A stretch of 64,000 nucleotides of DNA from Paraburkholderia flava (GTDB lineage Bacteria > Pseudomonadota > Gammaproteobacteria > Burkholderiales > Burkholderiaceae). Both the position numbers and the translations under genes were made by a program. How positions within the stretch are numbered: the first letter of the stretch is position 1; the number at the start of each line of letters is the position of its first letter. This document shows positions 1-8,671 of the stretch, piece after piece. The stretch lies in NCBI RefSeq assembly GCF_004359985.1, contig NZ_SMRO01000001.1, forward strand, positions 1,240,001 through 1,304,000. Direction: 5' to 3'. The notes under the pieces were generated by a model. It saw only the letters and a program-made list of their open reading frames with translations. It searched no databases and was not told where the DNA came from.

Positions 1-1
1 T

Positions 2-1024
2 TCATGTTGCGCTTTCCTTGTCGCGACTCGCGTGCGTGCCGCCGTGTGTGCCACCGTTCGCGTCGCGTCCGCCCTTCACCAGGCTCACGAAGATGTCTTC
101 GAGCGAGCTCTGCGTGGTCTGCAGATCCTTGAAGCGGATGCCCGCGTCGTTCAGCGCGTTCATCAGCGCGACGATGCTGGTGCGTTGATCCGCGGGTTCA
201 CCGGTCGTTTGTGTCGCCTGCTCTTCGTGCGAGTCGTACGTGTAGACGAGTTCGTTGCCGTTCGCCGACAACTCCAGCCGGTACGCGGCCAGTTGCGGCG
301 GCACCTCCGACAGCGGACTTTCGAGCTGCACGCTCAGTTGCTTCTTGCCGAGCTTGCGCATCAGTTCGGCCTTGTCTTCGACCAGCATGATCTCGCCGCC
401 GTTGATCACGCCGATGCGATCGGCCATCTCCTCGGCTTCGTCGATGTAGTGCGTGGTGAGAATGATCGTGACGCCGCTCGCGCTCAAACCGCGCACGAGG
501 TTCCACATGTCGCGGCGCAGTTCGACGTCGACGCCCGCCGTGGGTTCGTCGAGAAACAGGATCTGCGGTTCGTGCGACAGCGCCTTCGCGATCAGCACGC
601 GACGCTTCATGCCGCCCGACAGCGTGATGATCTTGTTGTTACGCTTTTCCCACAGCGACAGGTCTTTCAGCACCTTCTCGATGTGCGCGGGATTGGCCGG
701 CTTGCCGAACAGACCACGGCTGAACGACACGGTGGCCCAGACGGTTTCGAACGCGTCGGTGGTCAGCTCCTGCGGCACGAGGCCGATCAGCGAGCGTGCC
801 GCGCGATAGTCCGTATTGATGTCGTGGCCCGCGACCGTGATGCTGCCTTCGGTCGCCCGGACGATTCCGCAGATCGTGCTGATCAGCGTCGTCTTGCCGG
901 CGCCGTTCGGACCGAGCAGCGCAAAAATTTCGCCGCGCCGGATCGACAGATCGATCTGCTTGAGTGCGCGAAATCCAGACGCGTAGGTTTTCGAGAGGTT
1001 CGAAACAGAGAGGATCGTTTGCAT
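2..1024 (-). CDS. ABC-2 type exporter ATP-binding protein (YadG-like)
   Basis: Cytoplasmic ATPase subunit of an ABC-2 exporter, 340 aa from the ATG at 1024. Walker A (GPNGAGKT, residues 38-45), the signature LSGGM (135-139) and Walker B ILFLDEP (155-161) are all intact, followed by the D-loop AGVD and the switch region TTHY. The sequence resembles E. coli YadG throughout, including the FETV and LSGGMKRR stretches. An open frame continues upstream to 1363 but lacks similarity, so I start at MQTILSVS. The stop TGA (4-2) overlaps an ATG at 5-3 that would start the next minus-strand gene. That gene lies outside the window and is probably the YadH-like permease. The exported substrate is unknown. 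Confidence 0.9.
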   Translation of the reverse strand: MQTILSVSNLSKTYASGFRALKQIDLSIRRGEIFALLGPNGAGKTTLISTICGIVRATEGSITVAGHDINTDYRAARSLIGLVPQELTTDAFETVWATVSFSRGLFGKPANPAHIEKVLKDLSLWEKRNNKIITLSGGMKRRVLIAKALSHEPQILFLDEPTAGVDVELRRDMWNLVRGLSASGVTIILTTHYIDEAEEMADRIGVINGGEIMLVEDKAELMRKLGKKQLSVQLESPLSEVPPQLAAYRLELSANGNELVYTYDSHEEQATQTTGEPADQRTSIVALMNALNDAGIRFKDLQTTQSSLEDIFVSLVKGGRDANGGTHGGTHASRDKESAT

Positions 1025-1277
1025 GCCCGCGACGATAGCAGAAGTCGCCGTTTCAGTGGCGACGTCCGGCGCGATCGTCGCGAATGAAATGCCGCAGCAG
1101 ACGCGGATTGGCGGCACGCGTGTGACAGATCGCGTCGATTGTTCGGCAGACACCGACGAATGTGCCGAAATGCGCGGCAAATGCTTCGCAAAACCAGCAA
1201 GGTTTGCCATTGCTGTCGCATTAGCGGACCAGCAGCGGAACGTTGTGTTGCCAGCACGAAGGCAATGCCGTCGTCGC

Positions 1278-2264
1278 TCAATGCGCGTTACTGCGCTTGC
1301 GCTTCGATTTACTCGAAGTTGACGGCACGCCACCGCTAGCCAGACGTTCACGTGCGACCGCACGCACCGCCTCGATCAACGCACGCCCCGCAGGCGAAGG
1401 CTGCGCATCGGAACGCAGGATCAAGCCGACCGGTTCGTCGGTGCCTGCGAACGGCAGCGGCAGGCGCACCAGCACACCGTGCGCGAGATCCTGTTCGACG
1501 GCACCCGCGGGCACGAACCATACCGCGTCGTTCGCGAGCGCGAGCGCGCGCCCGACCGACACCGACAGCACCTCGACGAACGACGACAGCGGCGGCACGC
1601 CCCACACCGACAGCAAACTTTCCGCCGACTGCCGGATGATCGTCCCATACGGCGGCAGCACGACCGTGTAGTCGAGCAGCTCGGCCGGCGGTCCGACGCG
1701 CTTCGCCATCGGATGCCCGGCACGCACGACCGCGACGAGCGGCTCGCCGTACAACTGCTCGAAGCTCAGCCCGACCATCCGCTCCGGATCCGCAAGCCGC
1801 CCGACAGCGAACTCGATCGCCCCTTCCTTTAACCGCGCCATCAGCTCGACGTTCGATGCGGTCGCGAGTTGAACCACCACGTGCGGCCACTGCGTCGCGA
1901 AACGCCGCAGCACCGGCGGCACCAACGAAGGCGCGACCGTCGGCAGCATGCCGACCGCGAGCGGCGCGGCGACCGCGCCCTGCGCGCCCGCCAGCAGATC
2001 GACGCCCTGCCGCAACGCACTCACGCACGCGCTCGCGTGCGGCAGAAACAGTTGCCCCTCGCGGGTCGGCACCGCGCCGCGCCGGCCGCGCTCGAACAAC
2101 CTCACGCCGAGAATCGCTTCGAGTTCGGCGATCGTCTTCGACACGGCAGGCTGCGTGACCGACAGGCTTTCGGCGGCTTTCTGCACCGCGCCAAACTGCG
2201 CGACGGCAAGAAAGCACTGCAGATGACGGAATTTGACGCGGCTGTCCGCAAGGCTACGTTGCAT
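1278..2264 (-). CDS. pcaQ: LysR-type activator of the protocatechuate pathway, PcaQ
   Basis: 328-aa LysR-type regulator with an N-terminal winged helix-turn-helix (residues about 11-70, core [13 protein letters not shown] through [13 protein letters not shown]) and a periplasmic-binding-like effector domain. The start and the spacing of conserved blocks match PcaQ of Agrobacterium and Sinorhizobium, which activates pca genes in response to beta-carboxy-cis,cis-muconate or related intermediates. The gene is divergent from pcaHG, the usual arrangement, and a 15-bp LysR box covers its start codon (2263-2277). The C-terminal tail is rich in Ser, Lys and Arg. Identity is good by similarity and context; the inducer is inferred from the family. 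Confidence 0.88.
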   Translation of the reverse strand: MQRSLADSRVKFRHLQCFLAVAQFGAVQKAAESLSVTQPAVSKTIAELEAILGVRLFERGRRGAVPTREGQLFLPHASACVSALRQGVDLLAGAQGAVAAPLAVGMLPTVAPSLVPPVLRRFATQWPHVVVQLATASNVELMARLKEGAIEFAVGRLADPERMVGLSFEQLYGEPLVAVVRAGHPMAKRVGPPAELLDYTVVLPPYGTIIRQSAESLLSVWGVPPLSSFVEVLSVSVGRALALANDAVWFVPAGAVEQDLAHGVLVRLPLPFAGTDEPVGLILRSDAQPSPAGRALIEAVRAVARERLASGGVPSTSSKSKRKRSNAH

Positions 2265-2277
2265 AACGAGTGGTTAT
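2263..2277. promoter_or_regulatory. Candidate PcaQ operator
   Basis: Perfect inverted repeat ATAAC-N5-GTTAT that satisfies the LysR T-N11-A rule and resembles the reported PcaQ box ATAACC-N4-GGTTAA. It overlaps the pcaQ start codon (2264-2262) and lies about 95 bp upstream of pcaH, so binding could both repress pcaQ and activate pcaHG. This is inferred from sequence only. Confidence 0.6.
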
Positions 2278-2372
2278 ACGAAATGCGCTAAAACGTCATT
2301 TTGCATAACTTCCGGGATTAGTTAAAGTCGTCTCATCCTTGCAGCGCCCCCACATCCAGACGGAGACACCCC

Positions 2373-3077
2373 ATGGGCGACAGCCTCCTCACCCCGCGCG
2401 ACTTCGCATCGCACCCCGCGTATCTCGAACCCGGTTACCGTTCGTCGGTGAAGCGCGGGCCGACACGTCCGCTGATTCCGCTGAAAGAACGTCTGTGCGA
2501 CCAGCGTGTGCCGGTCTACGGCGCCGACGATCTCGGCGCGCTCGATCACGATCTGACGCGCAACGCCGTCGTCAACGGTGCGCCGCTCGGCGAGCGCATC
2601 GTCGTGACGGGTCGCGTGCTCGACGAAGGCGGTCGTCCGGTCCGCAACACGCTCGTTGAAATCTGGCAGGCGAACTCGACCGGCCGTTACGTGCACAAGG
2701 CCGACCAGCACGATGCGCCGCTCGATCCGAACTTCCTTGGTGCGGGCCGCTGCGTGACCGATCAGGACGGCCGCTATCGCTTCCTCACGATCAAGCCCGG
2801 CGCGTACCCGTGGGGCAATCATCCGAACGCGTGGCGCCCGAATCACATCCACTTCTCGCTGTTCGGCGACTACTTCGGTTCGCGTCTCGTCACGCAGATG
2901 TATTTCCCCGGCGATCCGCTGCTCGCATTCGATCCGATCTACCAGGGCACGCCCGCCGATGCGCGCGAACGTTTGATCTCGCGGTTTTCGCTCGACGTCA
3001 CCGAGGAAGGCTTCGCGCTCGGCTATGAATTCGACATCGTGCTGCGCGGCCGCGACGAAACCCCGCTGGAGCGCTGA
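2373..3077 (+). CDS. pcaH: Protocatechuate 3,4-dioxygenase beta subunit
   Basis: Iron-bearing subunit of the intradiol dioxygenase that opens protocatechuate to 3-carboxy-cis,cis-muconate, the first committed step of the protocatechuate branch of the beta-ketoadipate pathway. It is 234 aa, the normal length. The four Fe(III) ligands are visible: Tyr106 (in GRY), Tyr145 (in GAYPW), His158 and His160 (in RPNHIHF). The N-terminal YRSSVKRGPTRPL block is typical of the beta subunit. A good Shine-Dalgarno (GGAGAC) precedes the ATG. The stop is 2 bp from the pcaG ATG, so the two subunits are co-translated. Confidence 0.96.
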   Translation: MGDSLLTPRDFASHPAYLEPGYRSSVKRGPTRPLIPLKERLCDQRVPVYGADDLGALDHDLTRNAVVNGAPLGERIVVTGRVLDEGGRPVRNTLVEIWQANSTGRYVHKADQHDAPLDPNFLGAGRCVTDQDGRYRFLTIKPGAYPWGNHPNAWRPNHIHFSLFGDYFGSRLVTQMYFPGDPLLAFDPIYQGTPADARERLISRFSLDVTEEGFALGYEFDIVLRGRDETPLER

Positions 3078-3079
3078 AC

Positions 3080-3670
3080 ATGACGACACTGAAACAGACG
3101 CCCTCGCAGACAGTCGGCCCGTACTTCGCGTACGGCCTTTGTCCGCAGCAATACGATTTCGCGTTTCGCAGCCTGTTCAGCGCGACGCTCGCCGATCGCG
3201 AAGCAAAGGGCGAACACCTGACGATCGTCGGTCAGGTGTTCGACGGCAACGGCGACGTGGTGTTCGATGCGATGCTCGAGATGTCGCAGGTGGATAGCGA
3301 TGGCCGCTACCCGGCGTCGCGCGACGAATGCATCGCGAGCGGCTTTCGCGGCTTCGCACGCGTGGGCACCGGCACGGACCCGCAGCGGCGCTTTATCGTC
3401 GAGACGGTGAAGCCCGGCCGCGCGTCACCCGACGAAGCGCCGCACGTCAACGTGATCGTGACGATGCGCGGCATGCTGCTGCACACGTTCACGCGGATCT
3501 ATTTCGACGACGAAGCCGCTGCGAACGAACGCGACCCGGTGTTGGCGAGCGTCCCGGCGGAACGGCGCGCGACGTTGATTGCGCGACGCGAGCCCGGTGC
3601 GGGCGCGGCAGTGTATCGCTTCGACATTCACATGCAGGGCGAGCGCGAAACTGTGTTCTTTGATCTGTAG
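3080..3670 (+). CDS. pcaG: Protocatechuate 3,4-dioxygenase alpha subunit
   Basis: Non-iron subunit of the (alpha-beta)n dioxygenase, 196 aa. The start TPSQTVGPYFAYGL and the segment PHVNVIVTMRGMLLHTFTRIYF are characteristic. The HIHF iron motif of the beta subunit is replaced by HVNVIV, as expected for alpha. It forms an operon with pcaH and ends before a strong terminator at 3765. No pcaBDCIJ genes are in this window, so the rest of the pathway must be elsewhere. Confidence 0.96.
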   Translation: MTTLKQTPSQTVGPYFAYGLCPQQYDFAFRSLFSATLADREAKGEHLTIVGQVFDGNGDVVFDAMLEMSQVDSDGRYPASRDECIASGFRGFARVGTGTDPQRRFIVETVKPGRASPDEAPHVNVIVTMRGMLLHTFTRIYFDDEAAANERDPVLASVPAERRATLIARREPGAGAAVYRFDIHMQGERETVFFDL

Positions 3671-3764
3671 CGCGTGATCGGCGATCGCTGCACTTTTCAC
3701 GAGGCTTTCACATGAGCCGCTTACGATGCGGTCTGCGATGAACTCGCAACTCCGGTAACAGTTC

Positions 3765-3790
3765 GGCCCGCTATTACGCGGGCCTTTTTT
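3765..3790 (+). terminator. Rho-independent terminator of pcaHG
   Basis: A 7-bp GC stem GGCCCGC / GCGGGCC with a 6-nt loop is followed by six T on the plus strand. It overlaps the last codons of the converging DUF971 gene and has no T-run on the minus strand. Confidence 0.9.
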
Positions 3791-4085
3791 CTGCTTCTTC
3801 GTGTGCATCGAGCGTACGCAGAAACGCCCACGGATAAATGCCCTGCGCGTGTCCGTCGCTGAACGCGATCTGCACGCCGTAGCCCATCGGCTGCACGTCG
3901 ATGACTGCGACGTCGTGCGGTACATGCACGTTTTGCTTTCCACCGAGTTTCACACGCCGGCACGCTGCGCACGGACACTCTGCGCGCAGCAGCGCGTGAG
4001 CTAACGTTTGCGCGTGCGTATCGTCCCATTCGAGCGTCAGCGTGCGTGTGCGTCCGTCGACATTGACTCGTTGAGGCGCGATCAT
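3774..4085 (-). CDS. DUF971 protein (GBBH-like N-terminal domain)
   Basis: 103-aa protein consisting of one DUF971 domain. The motif CPCAACR (Cys-x-Cys-x-x-Cys) in the middle and the C-terminal SDGHAQGIYPWAFLR are the family hallmarks. This domain is the N-terminal half of gamma-butyrobetaine hydroxylase and also occurs alone in bacteria, where it is associated with iron-sulfur proteins; its molecular role here is unknown. Its ATG overlaps the stop of the HEAT-repeat gene (ATGA at 4085-4082), so it is the last cistron of the flavoprotein/ferredoxin operon. It may help assemble or protect the clusters of the upstream ferredoxin, which is inference. Confidence 0.8.
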   Translation of the reverse strand: MIAPQRVNVDGRTRTLTLEWDDTHAQTLAHALLRAECPCAACRRVKLGGKQNVHVPHDVAVIDVQPMGYGVQIAFSDGHAQGIYPWAFLRTLDAHEEAEKRPA

Positions 4086-5092
4086 CGCGCGGCTCCATCG
4101 ATCTGCGCGAGTGCGATGCGTACCGCCTTGCGCACCTCGGGGTCTGTATCGGCAGCGGCAGTTTCGAGCGCGGGCCGTGCGGTCGCGTCACCGAGTTCGC
4201 CTAGTGCGAGCGCCGCCTCCTTGCGCAGATTGCTGATCGTATGCGTGAGAAGCGCCGCGACCGGTGCGACTGCGCGTCCATCGCGCAGCTTGCCGAGCGC
4301 ACGTGCTGTCTGCAGACGTACCTGCCAGTATTCATCGTCGAGCGCGGCGAGCAACGCGTCACATGCATGTAGCGGCCGCAGTTTACCTAGCGTCGTCGCA
4401 GCCGCTTCGCGTACCTGCCATGCGTCGTCGCGCAATGCGCGCAGCAGCGCGTCGATTGCCTGCGCATCCGCTGCGTCGGCGAGACCGAGCGCACTGGTGG
4501 CCGAGCGCCGCACGTCTGCGTCGGTATCGTTGGAGGCGAGCGTGGTCAACGGACCGAGGGCTTGCGCATTCTTGAGCCAACCCAGCACGCTCACGGCTTC
4601 AAGCCGCACTGCCGCTTCGGGCGCACGCAATGCGGCGAGCGCGGGCTCGAGCGCGCCTTCATAACGCAGCTCGCGCAATGCGCGCAACGCAGCCGCGCGC
4701 ACGAACGGTTCGTCGTGCGTGCTCCAGCGCGCGACGATCGGCGCATAGCGTACGTCCTTCAGTTGCGACAGACTCAGCGCAGCAGCATCGCGGACGTCTT
4801 CAGCAGGATCGACCAGCGCCGCACACAACGCCTCGACGACATCGTCGCGCTCCCATGCGCCAAGCACACGCGCGGCCTCCGCGCGAACGTCGGTGGCTGC
4901 ATCTGTGCGCAGCAACGCGACGATCGGTGCGAGCGCGGTTTCATCTTCGAGATCCGCAAGCGCAAGCAGTGCAATGCGGCGCACGGCCGCATCCTGCGAT
5001 GCAAGGCGCGGCAACAACGCGGCCGCCTCGGGATCGAGCGTCGCCGGATCGAACAGCAGCGGCAGCGCAGGACTATGGATAAGATCGCTCAT
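4082..5092 (-). CDS. HEAT-repeat (PBS-lyase type) scaffold protein
   Basis: 336-aa all-helical protein made almost wholly of tandem HEAT / PBS-lyase repeats of about 31 residues. Recurrent motifs are DVRAEAARVLG, DVRDAAALSL, AVRLEAVSVLG, DVRRSATSALG, QVREAAATTLGKL, QVRLQTARALGKL and EVRKAVRIAL. No signal peptide or catalytic motif is seen. I chose the ATG at 5092, 5 bp after the ferredoxin stop, because residues upstream in the same frame are read through the ferredoxin gene. Such repeats usually form a binding surface or act in cofactor-protein maturation. Its place between a ferredoxin and a DUF971 gene suggests an assembly or docking factor for the redox pair. Confidence 0.85.
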   Translation of the reverse strand: MSDLIHSPALPLLFDPATLDPEAAALLPRLASQDAAVRRIALLALADLEDETALAPIVALLRTDAATDVRAEAARVLGAWERDDVVEALCAALVDPAEDVRDAAALSLSQLKDVRYAPIVARWSTHDEPFVRAAALRALRELRYEGALEPALAALRAPEAAVRLEAVSVLGWLKNAQALGPLTTLASNDTDADVRRSATSALGLADAADAQAIDALLRALRDDAWQVREAAATTLGKLRPLHACDALLAALDDEYWQVRLQTARALGKLRDGRAVAPVAALLTHTISNLRKEAALALGELGDATARPALETAAADTDPEVRKAVRIALAQIDGAAR

Positions 5093-5097
5093 GTCGG

Positions 5098-5343
5098 TCA
5101 GCGCAGCAGATAGGGAATGTCGACCTTCACCGCGCCCGTCGGGCAATCCTTCTCGCACGGCATGCAGTACCAGCATTCGTCGAACTTCATATAAGCCTTG
5201 CCCTTCGATACGTCGATTGCGAGCAGATCGAGCGGGCACACATCGACGCATACGGTGCAGCCTTTGTCGGCGATGCAGAGATCTTCATAGATCGTCACGG
5301 GTGCGGCGCTGCGCTGAAAAATGTCGTGCGGGGTGGTGGACAT
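5098..5343 (-). CDS. Two-cluster 4Fe-4S ferredoxin, AprB-like
   Basis: 81-aa ferredoxin with two Cys-rich blocks, CxxxxGCxxCxxxCP and CWYCxxCxxxCP, enough for two [4Fe-4S] clusters. The second block, DECWYCMPCEKDCPTGAVKVD, closely resembles the corresponding part of AprB, the beta subunit of dissimilatory APS reductase. The long C-terminal tail of true AprB is missing. It lies 23 bp downstream of the flavoprotein gene and 5 bp upstream of the HEAT gene. It should pass electrons to or from the flavoprotein; direction and partner are unknown. Confidence 0.85.
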   Translation of the reverse strand: MSTTPHDIFQRSAAPVTIYEDLCIADKGCTVCVDVCPLDLLAIDVSKGKAYMKFDECWYCMPCEKDCPTGAVKVDIPYLLR

Positions 5344-5366
5344 CGCGGGTTCCTCGTGTTCTTTGA

Positions 5367-7103
5367 TTACGCGTCGGCCAGCGCCGGCTCGCCGATGCGC
5401 AGCTTGTTGTACGCGTCGCTATCGTGTGCATCGAGCGGCACGACGTATGGTTCGACCGCGCGCTTCGCGCTCGTCATCCGGCCCGATGCATCCTTCGACA
5501 GATGCGTATGGCAGAACCAGTTCGCGTCGTCGCGCTGCGGATAATCGACGCGATGGTGGTAAAGCCCCCACCGACTCTCCGTGCGAAACAGCGATGCATG
5601 TGCAGCCATTTCCGCGCAATCGCGGATCGCGCGCACTTCGGCTGCACGCATCAGTTCGTGCGGGTTGTCGGCCTTGATCGCATCGATGTCCTCCGCGATT
5701 GCCGCGAAACGCTGCAGGCCGATCTCCATCTTGCGCGTGACCTTCGGCGGTTGCAGGTAGTCGTTCACCATCCGGCGCAGCTTGTATTCGACCTGCGCGG
5801 GCGCCAGACCCGTCTCGCGTTCGAGCGGTGCGTAGATGCGTGTGCGTTCGGCGGCAATCTGCGCATCGTCGAGCGGCGCATGTTCGCGGCCCGCGACGTA
5901 ACGTGCCGCGTTCGTGCCCGCGAACCAGCCATACGTGAACGCACCGAGCATGTAGTTGTGCGGCACCGCGGCCATATCGCCGGCCGAGTAGAGGCCGGGC
6001 ACCGTCGTCTCGGCGCGCTCGTTCACGTACACGCCCGATGCACTGTGTCCGCTGCAGAAACCGATTTCCGAAATGTGCATCTCGACCATCTGCTGCCGAT
6101 AGTCGGTGCCGCGTCCTGCGTGGAAGCGTCCGCGACTCGGTCGTTCGTTGGTGTGCAGAATCTGTTCGATGGTCTGGATGGTTTCTTCGGCGAGGTGATC
6201 GAGCTTCAGGAACACAGGACCGTTGCCGCTCTCCAGTTCCTGATAGAACTCCCACATCATCTGCCCGCTCCAGTAGTCGCATTCGATAAAGCGCTCGCCC
6301 TTACCGTTCGCGGTAAACCCACCGAGCGGCCCCGTCACGTACGCGCAGGCGGGACCGTTGTAGTCCTTGATCAGCGGGTTGATCTGGAAGCACTCCAGAT
6401 TCGCGAGCGCGGCACCCGCGTGATAGGCCATTGCGTAGCCGTCGCCTGCGTTGGTCGGGTTTTCGTACGTGCCCATCAGATAGCCCGATGCCGGCAGACC
6501 CAGCCGACCGGCCGCGCCGCAGCACAGGATCACCGCTTTCGCGCGAATCACGTGAAACTCCGCAGTACGGCAGTCGAAACCCAGCACGCCGCACGCGTGC
6601 CCGTTTGCGTCCAGCAGCACCCGCGTCACGACGATTCGATTGGTGATCGCGATACGTGCACGCTTAAGCTGCCGGTACAACACCTTCTTGATGTCGTGCC
6701 CCTCCGGCATCGGCAGCACGTACGAGCCCATGTGATGCACTTTCTTCACCGCGTAATCGCCGGTGCCGTCCTTTTCGAACTTCACGCCCCAGCGGTCGAG
6801 TTCTTCGATCGTCGCGAAGCTGTGCCGCGCATACGCATAGACGGCGGATTGATCGACGATGCCGTCGTTCGCGATCGTGATTTCTTTCGTGTATTGCTCG
6901 GGCGTCGCGTGGCCTGGAATGATCGCGTTATTGAGACCGTCCATCCCCATCGAGATCGCGCCGCTGCGCTTGACGTGCGCCTTCTCCAGCAATAGCACTT
7001 TTAGCGTTGGGTCCGCCTCTTTCGCCTTCACGGCCGCCATCGGTCCCGCCGTGCCGCCGCCCACCACCACGACGTCGTATTCGCTCACCTGCGTGTTCAT
7101 CAT
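5367..7103 (-). CDS. AprA-like FAD flavoprotein (fumarate reductase/APS reductase superfamily)
   Basis: 578-aa cytoplasmic flavoprotein with an N-terminal dinucleotide-binding motif VVVVGGGTAGPMAAVKA and the block RSGAISMGMDGLNN, which parallels the RSGAVAQGLSAIN region of APS reductase alpha. A second FAD-contact region (GLYSAGDMAA) and a C-terminal helical domain are present. It lacks the HPT and related active-site signatures of canonical succinate dehydrogenase. I start at the first ATG of ATGATG (7103), which overlaps the GntR stop and follows GAGGG. Together with the AprB-like ferredoxin it forms an AprAB-like pair, but no sulfate-activation or dsr genes are nearby. The substrate is therefore open; an organosulfur compound is one possibility. 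Confidence 0.8.
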   Translation of the reverse strand: MMNTQVSEYDVVVVGGGTAGPMAAVKAKEADPTLKVLLLEKAHVKRSGAISMGMDGLNNAIIPGHATPEQYTKEITIANDGIVDQSAVYAYARHSFATIEELDRWGVKFEKDGTGDYAVKKVHHMGSYVLPMPEGHDIKKVLYRQLKRARIAITNRIVVTRVLLDANGHACGVLGFDCRTAEFHVIRAKAVILCCGAAGRLGLPASGYLMGTYENPTNAGDGYAMAYHAGAALANLECFQINPLIKDYNGPACAYVTGPLGGFTANGKGERFIECDYWSGQMMWEFYQELESGNGPVFLKLDHLAEETIQTIEQILHTNERPSRGRFHAGRGTDYRQQMVEMHISEIGFCSGHSASGVYVNERAETTVPGLYSAGDMAAVPHNYMLGAFTYGWFAGTNAARYVAGREHAPLDDAQIAAERTRIYAPLERETGLAPAQVEYKLRRMVNDYLQPPKVTRKMEIGLQRFAAIAEDIDAIKADNPHELMRAAEVRAIRDCAEMAAHASLFRTESRWGLYHHRVDYPQRDDANWFCHTHLSKDASGRMTSAKRAVEPYVVPLDAHDSDAYNKLRIGEPALADA

Positions 7104-7882
7104 GCTGCCCTCGTGTTCCGATCCGCTTTCTGACGGTCGACGCGCAAGCGGTACTGGAATGCGTCGCCGCGAAAATACAGGTACTCGTAATCGACCGGCG
7201 TACCGTCGGCCGTATGCGTAAGCCGTTCGATGCGCAGCACCGGACCGCCCTCGTCGAGATGCAGCGCGTCGGCGAGTTCGTCGTCGGCGAGCACTGCATC
7301 GATCGATACGTCCGCGTGGCCGAGTGCCAGCCCGCAGTCGTTCTCGAGAATCAGGAAGATGTCGCGCGTGACGAGGTCTGCGTTCGCGAGACGCTTGCCG
7401 AGCGCTTCGGGCACCCACGTAACTTCGAGCGACACCGGCTCGCGATTGAGCAACCGCACGCGATGAATCTCCGCGACGCGCGCTCCTTCGGGCAACGCAA
7501 GTCGTTCTGCGATGTGAGGGTCAGCCTGCACGAAACGCAGCGTGCGTAGCTGGTTGACGATCTCATGGCCCATCGACGACATCGCCTCCGCAAAACCCTG
7601 CAGCGCAGTGACGTTCTGAAATGCCTTCGGCTTCGACACGAACGTGCCCTTGCCGTGCACGCGGAACAGCAGCCCTTCCTTCTCCAGATCGCCGAGCGCC
7701 TGGCGCACGGTGATGCGGCTCACGCCGAAGCTCGCGCACAGTCCGCTTTCGGATGGCATGCGGGCGTGAGGCGCGTAGGTGCCGTCGAGAATGTGCGCGC
7801 GCAGAGCAGCCTTGATCTGCTCGTAGAGCGGCTGCGGCGACAGGGGGATCAGGTTTCCGGTAGGGTTCGGCACAGTGCGCAT
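7100..7882 (-). CDS. GntR/HutC-family regulator with UTRA domain
   Basis: 260-aa regulator. The N-terminal winged helix (residues about 15-80, PLYEQIKAALRAHILDGTYAPHARMPSE ... VSRITVRQALGDLEKEGLL) is followed by the GKGTFV wing and a UTRA ligand-binding domain ending DYEYLYFRGDAFQYR. HutC-type regulators are usually repressors released by a small metabolite of the operon they control. The gene is first in the operon with the AprA-like flavoprotein, whose ATG overlaps its stop. A palindromic site lies 2 bp upstream of its start codon, which suggests autorepression of the whole operon. Confidence 0.9.
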   Translation of the reverse strand: MRTVPNPTGNLIPLSPQPLYEQIKAALRAHILDGTYAPHARMPSESGLCASFGVSRITVRQALGDLEKEGLLFRVHGKGTFVSKPKAFQNVTALQGFAEAMSSMGHEIVNQLRTLRFVQADPHIAERLALPEGARVAEIHRVRLLNREPVSLEVTWVPEALGKRLANADLVTRDIFLILENDCGLALGHADVSIDAVLADDELADALHLDEGGPVLRIERLTHTADGTPVDYEYLYFRGDAFQYRLRVDRQKADRNTRAA

Positions 7883-7884
7883 GA

Positions 7885-7898
7885 CTTGTTATGACAAG
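7885..7898. promoter_or_regulatory. Candidate operator of the HutC-type repressor
   Basis: Perfect palindrome CTTGT-TATG-ACAAG, close to known HutC-subfamily sites (GT-N-TA-N-AC core). It sits 2 bp before the start codon, where bound protein would block transcription initiation or early elongation. Confidence 0.6.
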
Positions 7899-8068
7899 AT
7901 GGTGCCCAGTGTAGGGAGCGGCAGCAGCGGAGCCAACGAAGTTTTGCTGCTATGGAATTCTGTCGGGCGGATATGGGATCGAATGAGCGCGGATGCCACC
8001 GCCCCTATGGCATGATGTTGTCGATATTCGCAACATCACGGACCGACCGTACCCGCACCCGGCAAACG

Positions 8069-8671
8069 ATGAGCAACGCCCTCCTGGAATCCACCCAACC
8101 TGTCCTGACCGGTCAGCGCGTCGAACTCCACCCGCTGGAGCAGAAACACGCATCCGGCCTTGTCGATGCAGCCGCCGACGGCGAACTATGGAACCTGACG
8201 GTAACGGTCGTGCCCGGTTCCGACACCATCGATGCGTACATCGCGACCGCACTCGAAGGACAACGCGCCGGCACGGTGATGCCCTTCGCAATTGTCGATC
8301 GCGATAGCGGACGGATCGTCGGCAGCACGCGGTTCTGGAAAATCGATCGCAAGAACCGCAAGCTGGAAATCGGTCATACGTGGCTGAGCGCATCGGTGCA
8401 ACGCTCCAGCGTCAATACCGAATGCAAGTACCTGTTGCTCAGTTACGCGTTTGAGACAATGGAATGCGTGCGCGTGCAGTTCACGACCGACGAACTCAAC
8501 GAGAAATCGCGTGCGGCGATTCTGCGCATCGGAGCAAAGCAGGAAGGCATCGTGCGACACGAACGCATCATGCCGGACGGGCGCAAGCGCAATTCGGTGC
8601 GCTTCAGCATCATCGATTCGGAATGGGCCGACGTGAAGGCGTTGCTATCGGCGAGGCTCGCAGCGTCATGA
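8069..8671 (+). CDS. GNAT-family N-acetyltransferase (RimJ/RimL-like)
   Basis: 200-aa GNAT enzyme that would transfer an acetyl group from acetyl-CoA to an amine. The order of blocks (VELHPLEQKHASGL near the N terminus, GSTRFWKIDRKNRKLEIGHTWLSASVQRSSVNTECKYLLLSYAFE, then VQFTTDELNEKSRAAILRIGAKQEG) is that of the RimJ/RimL-type Acetyltransf_3 family. An upstream in-frame extension to 7952 lacks similarity; MSNALLES at 8069 is preferred. The stop overlaps the next ATG (ATGA at 8668-8671), so the two are translationally coupled. The acceptor substrate is unknown. Confidence 0.88.
   Translation: MSNALLESTQPVLTGQRVELHPLEQKHASGLVDAAADGELWNLTVTVVPGSDTIDAYIATALEGQRAGTVMPFAIVDRDSGRIVGSTRFWKIDRKNRKLEIGHTWLSASVQRSSVNTECKYLLLSYAFETMECVRVQFTTDELNEKSRAAILRIGAKQEGIVRHERIMPDGRKRNSVRFSIIDSEWADVKALLSARLAAS

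Noticed and set aside
5367..7103. Calling the flavoprotein AprA of dissimilatory sulfur metabolism
   Set aside because: Similarity is to the superfamily and some blocks only; no sat, dsr or qmo genes occur, and the ferredoxin lacks the AprB tail.
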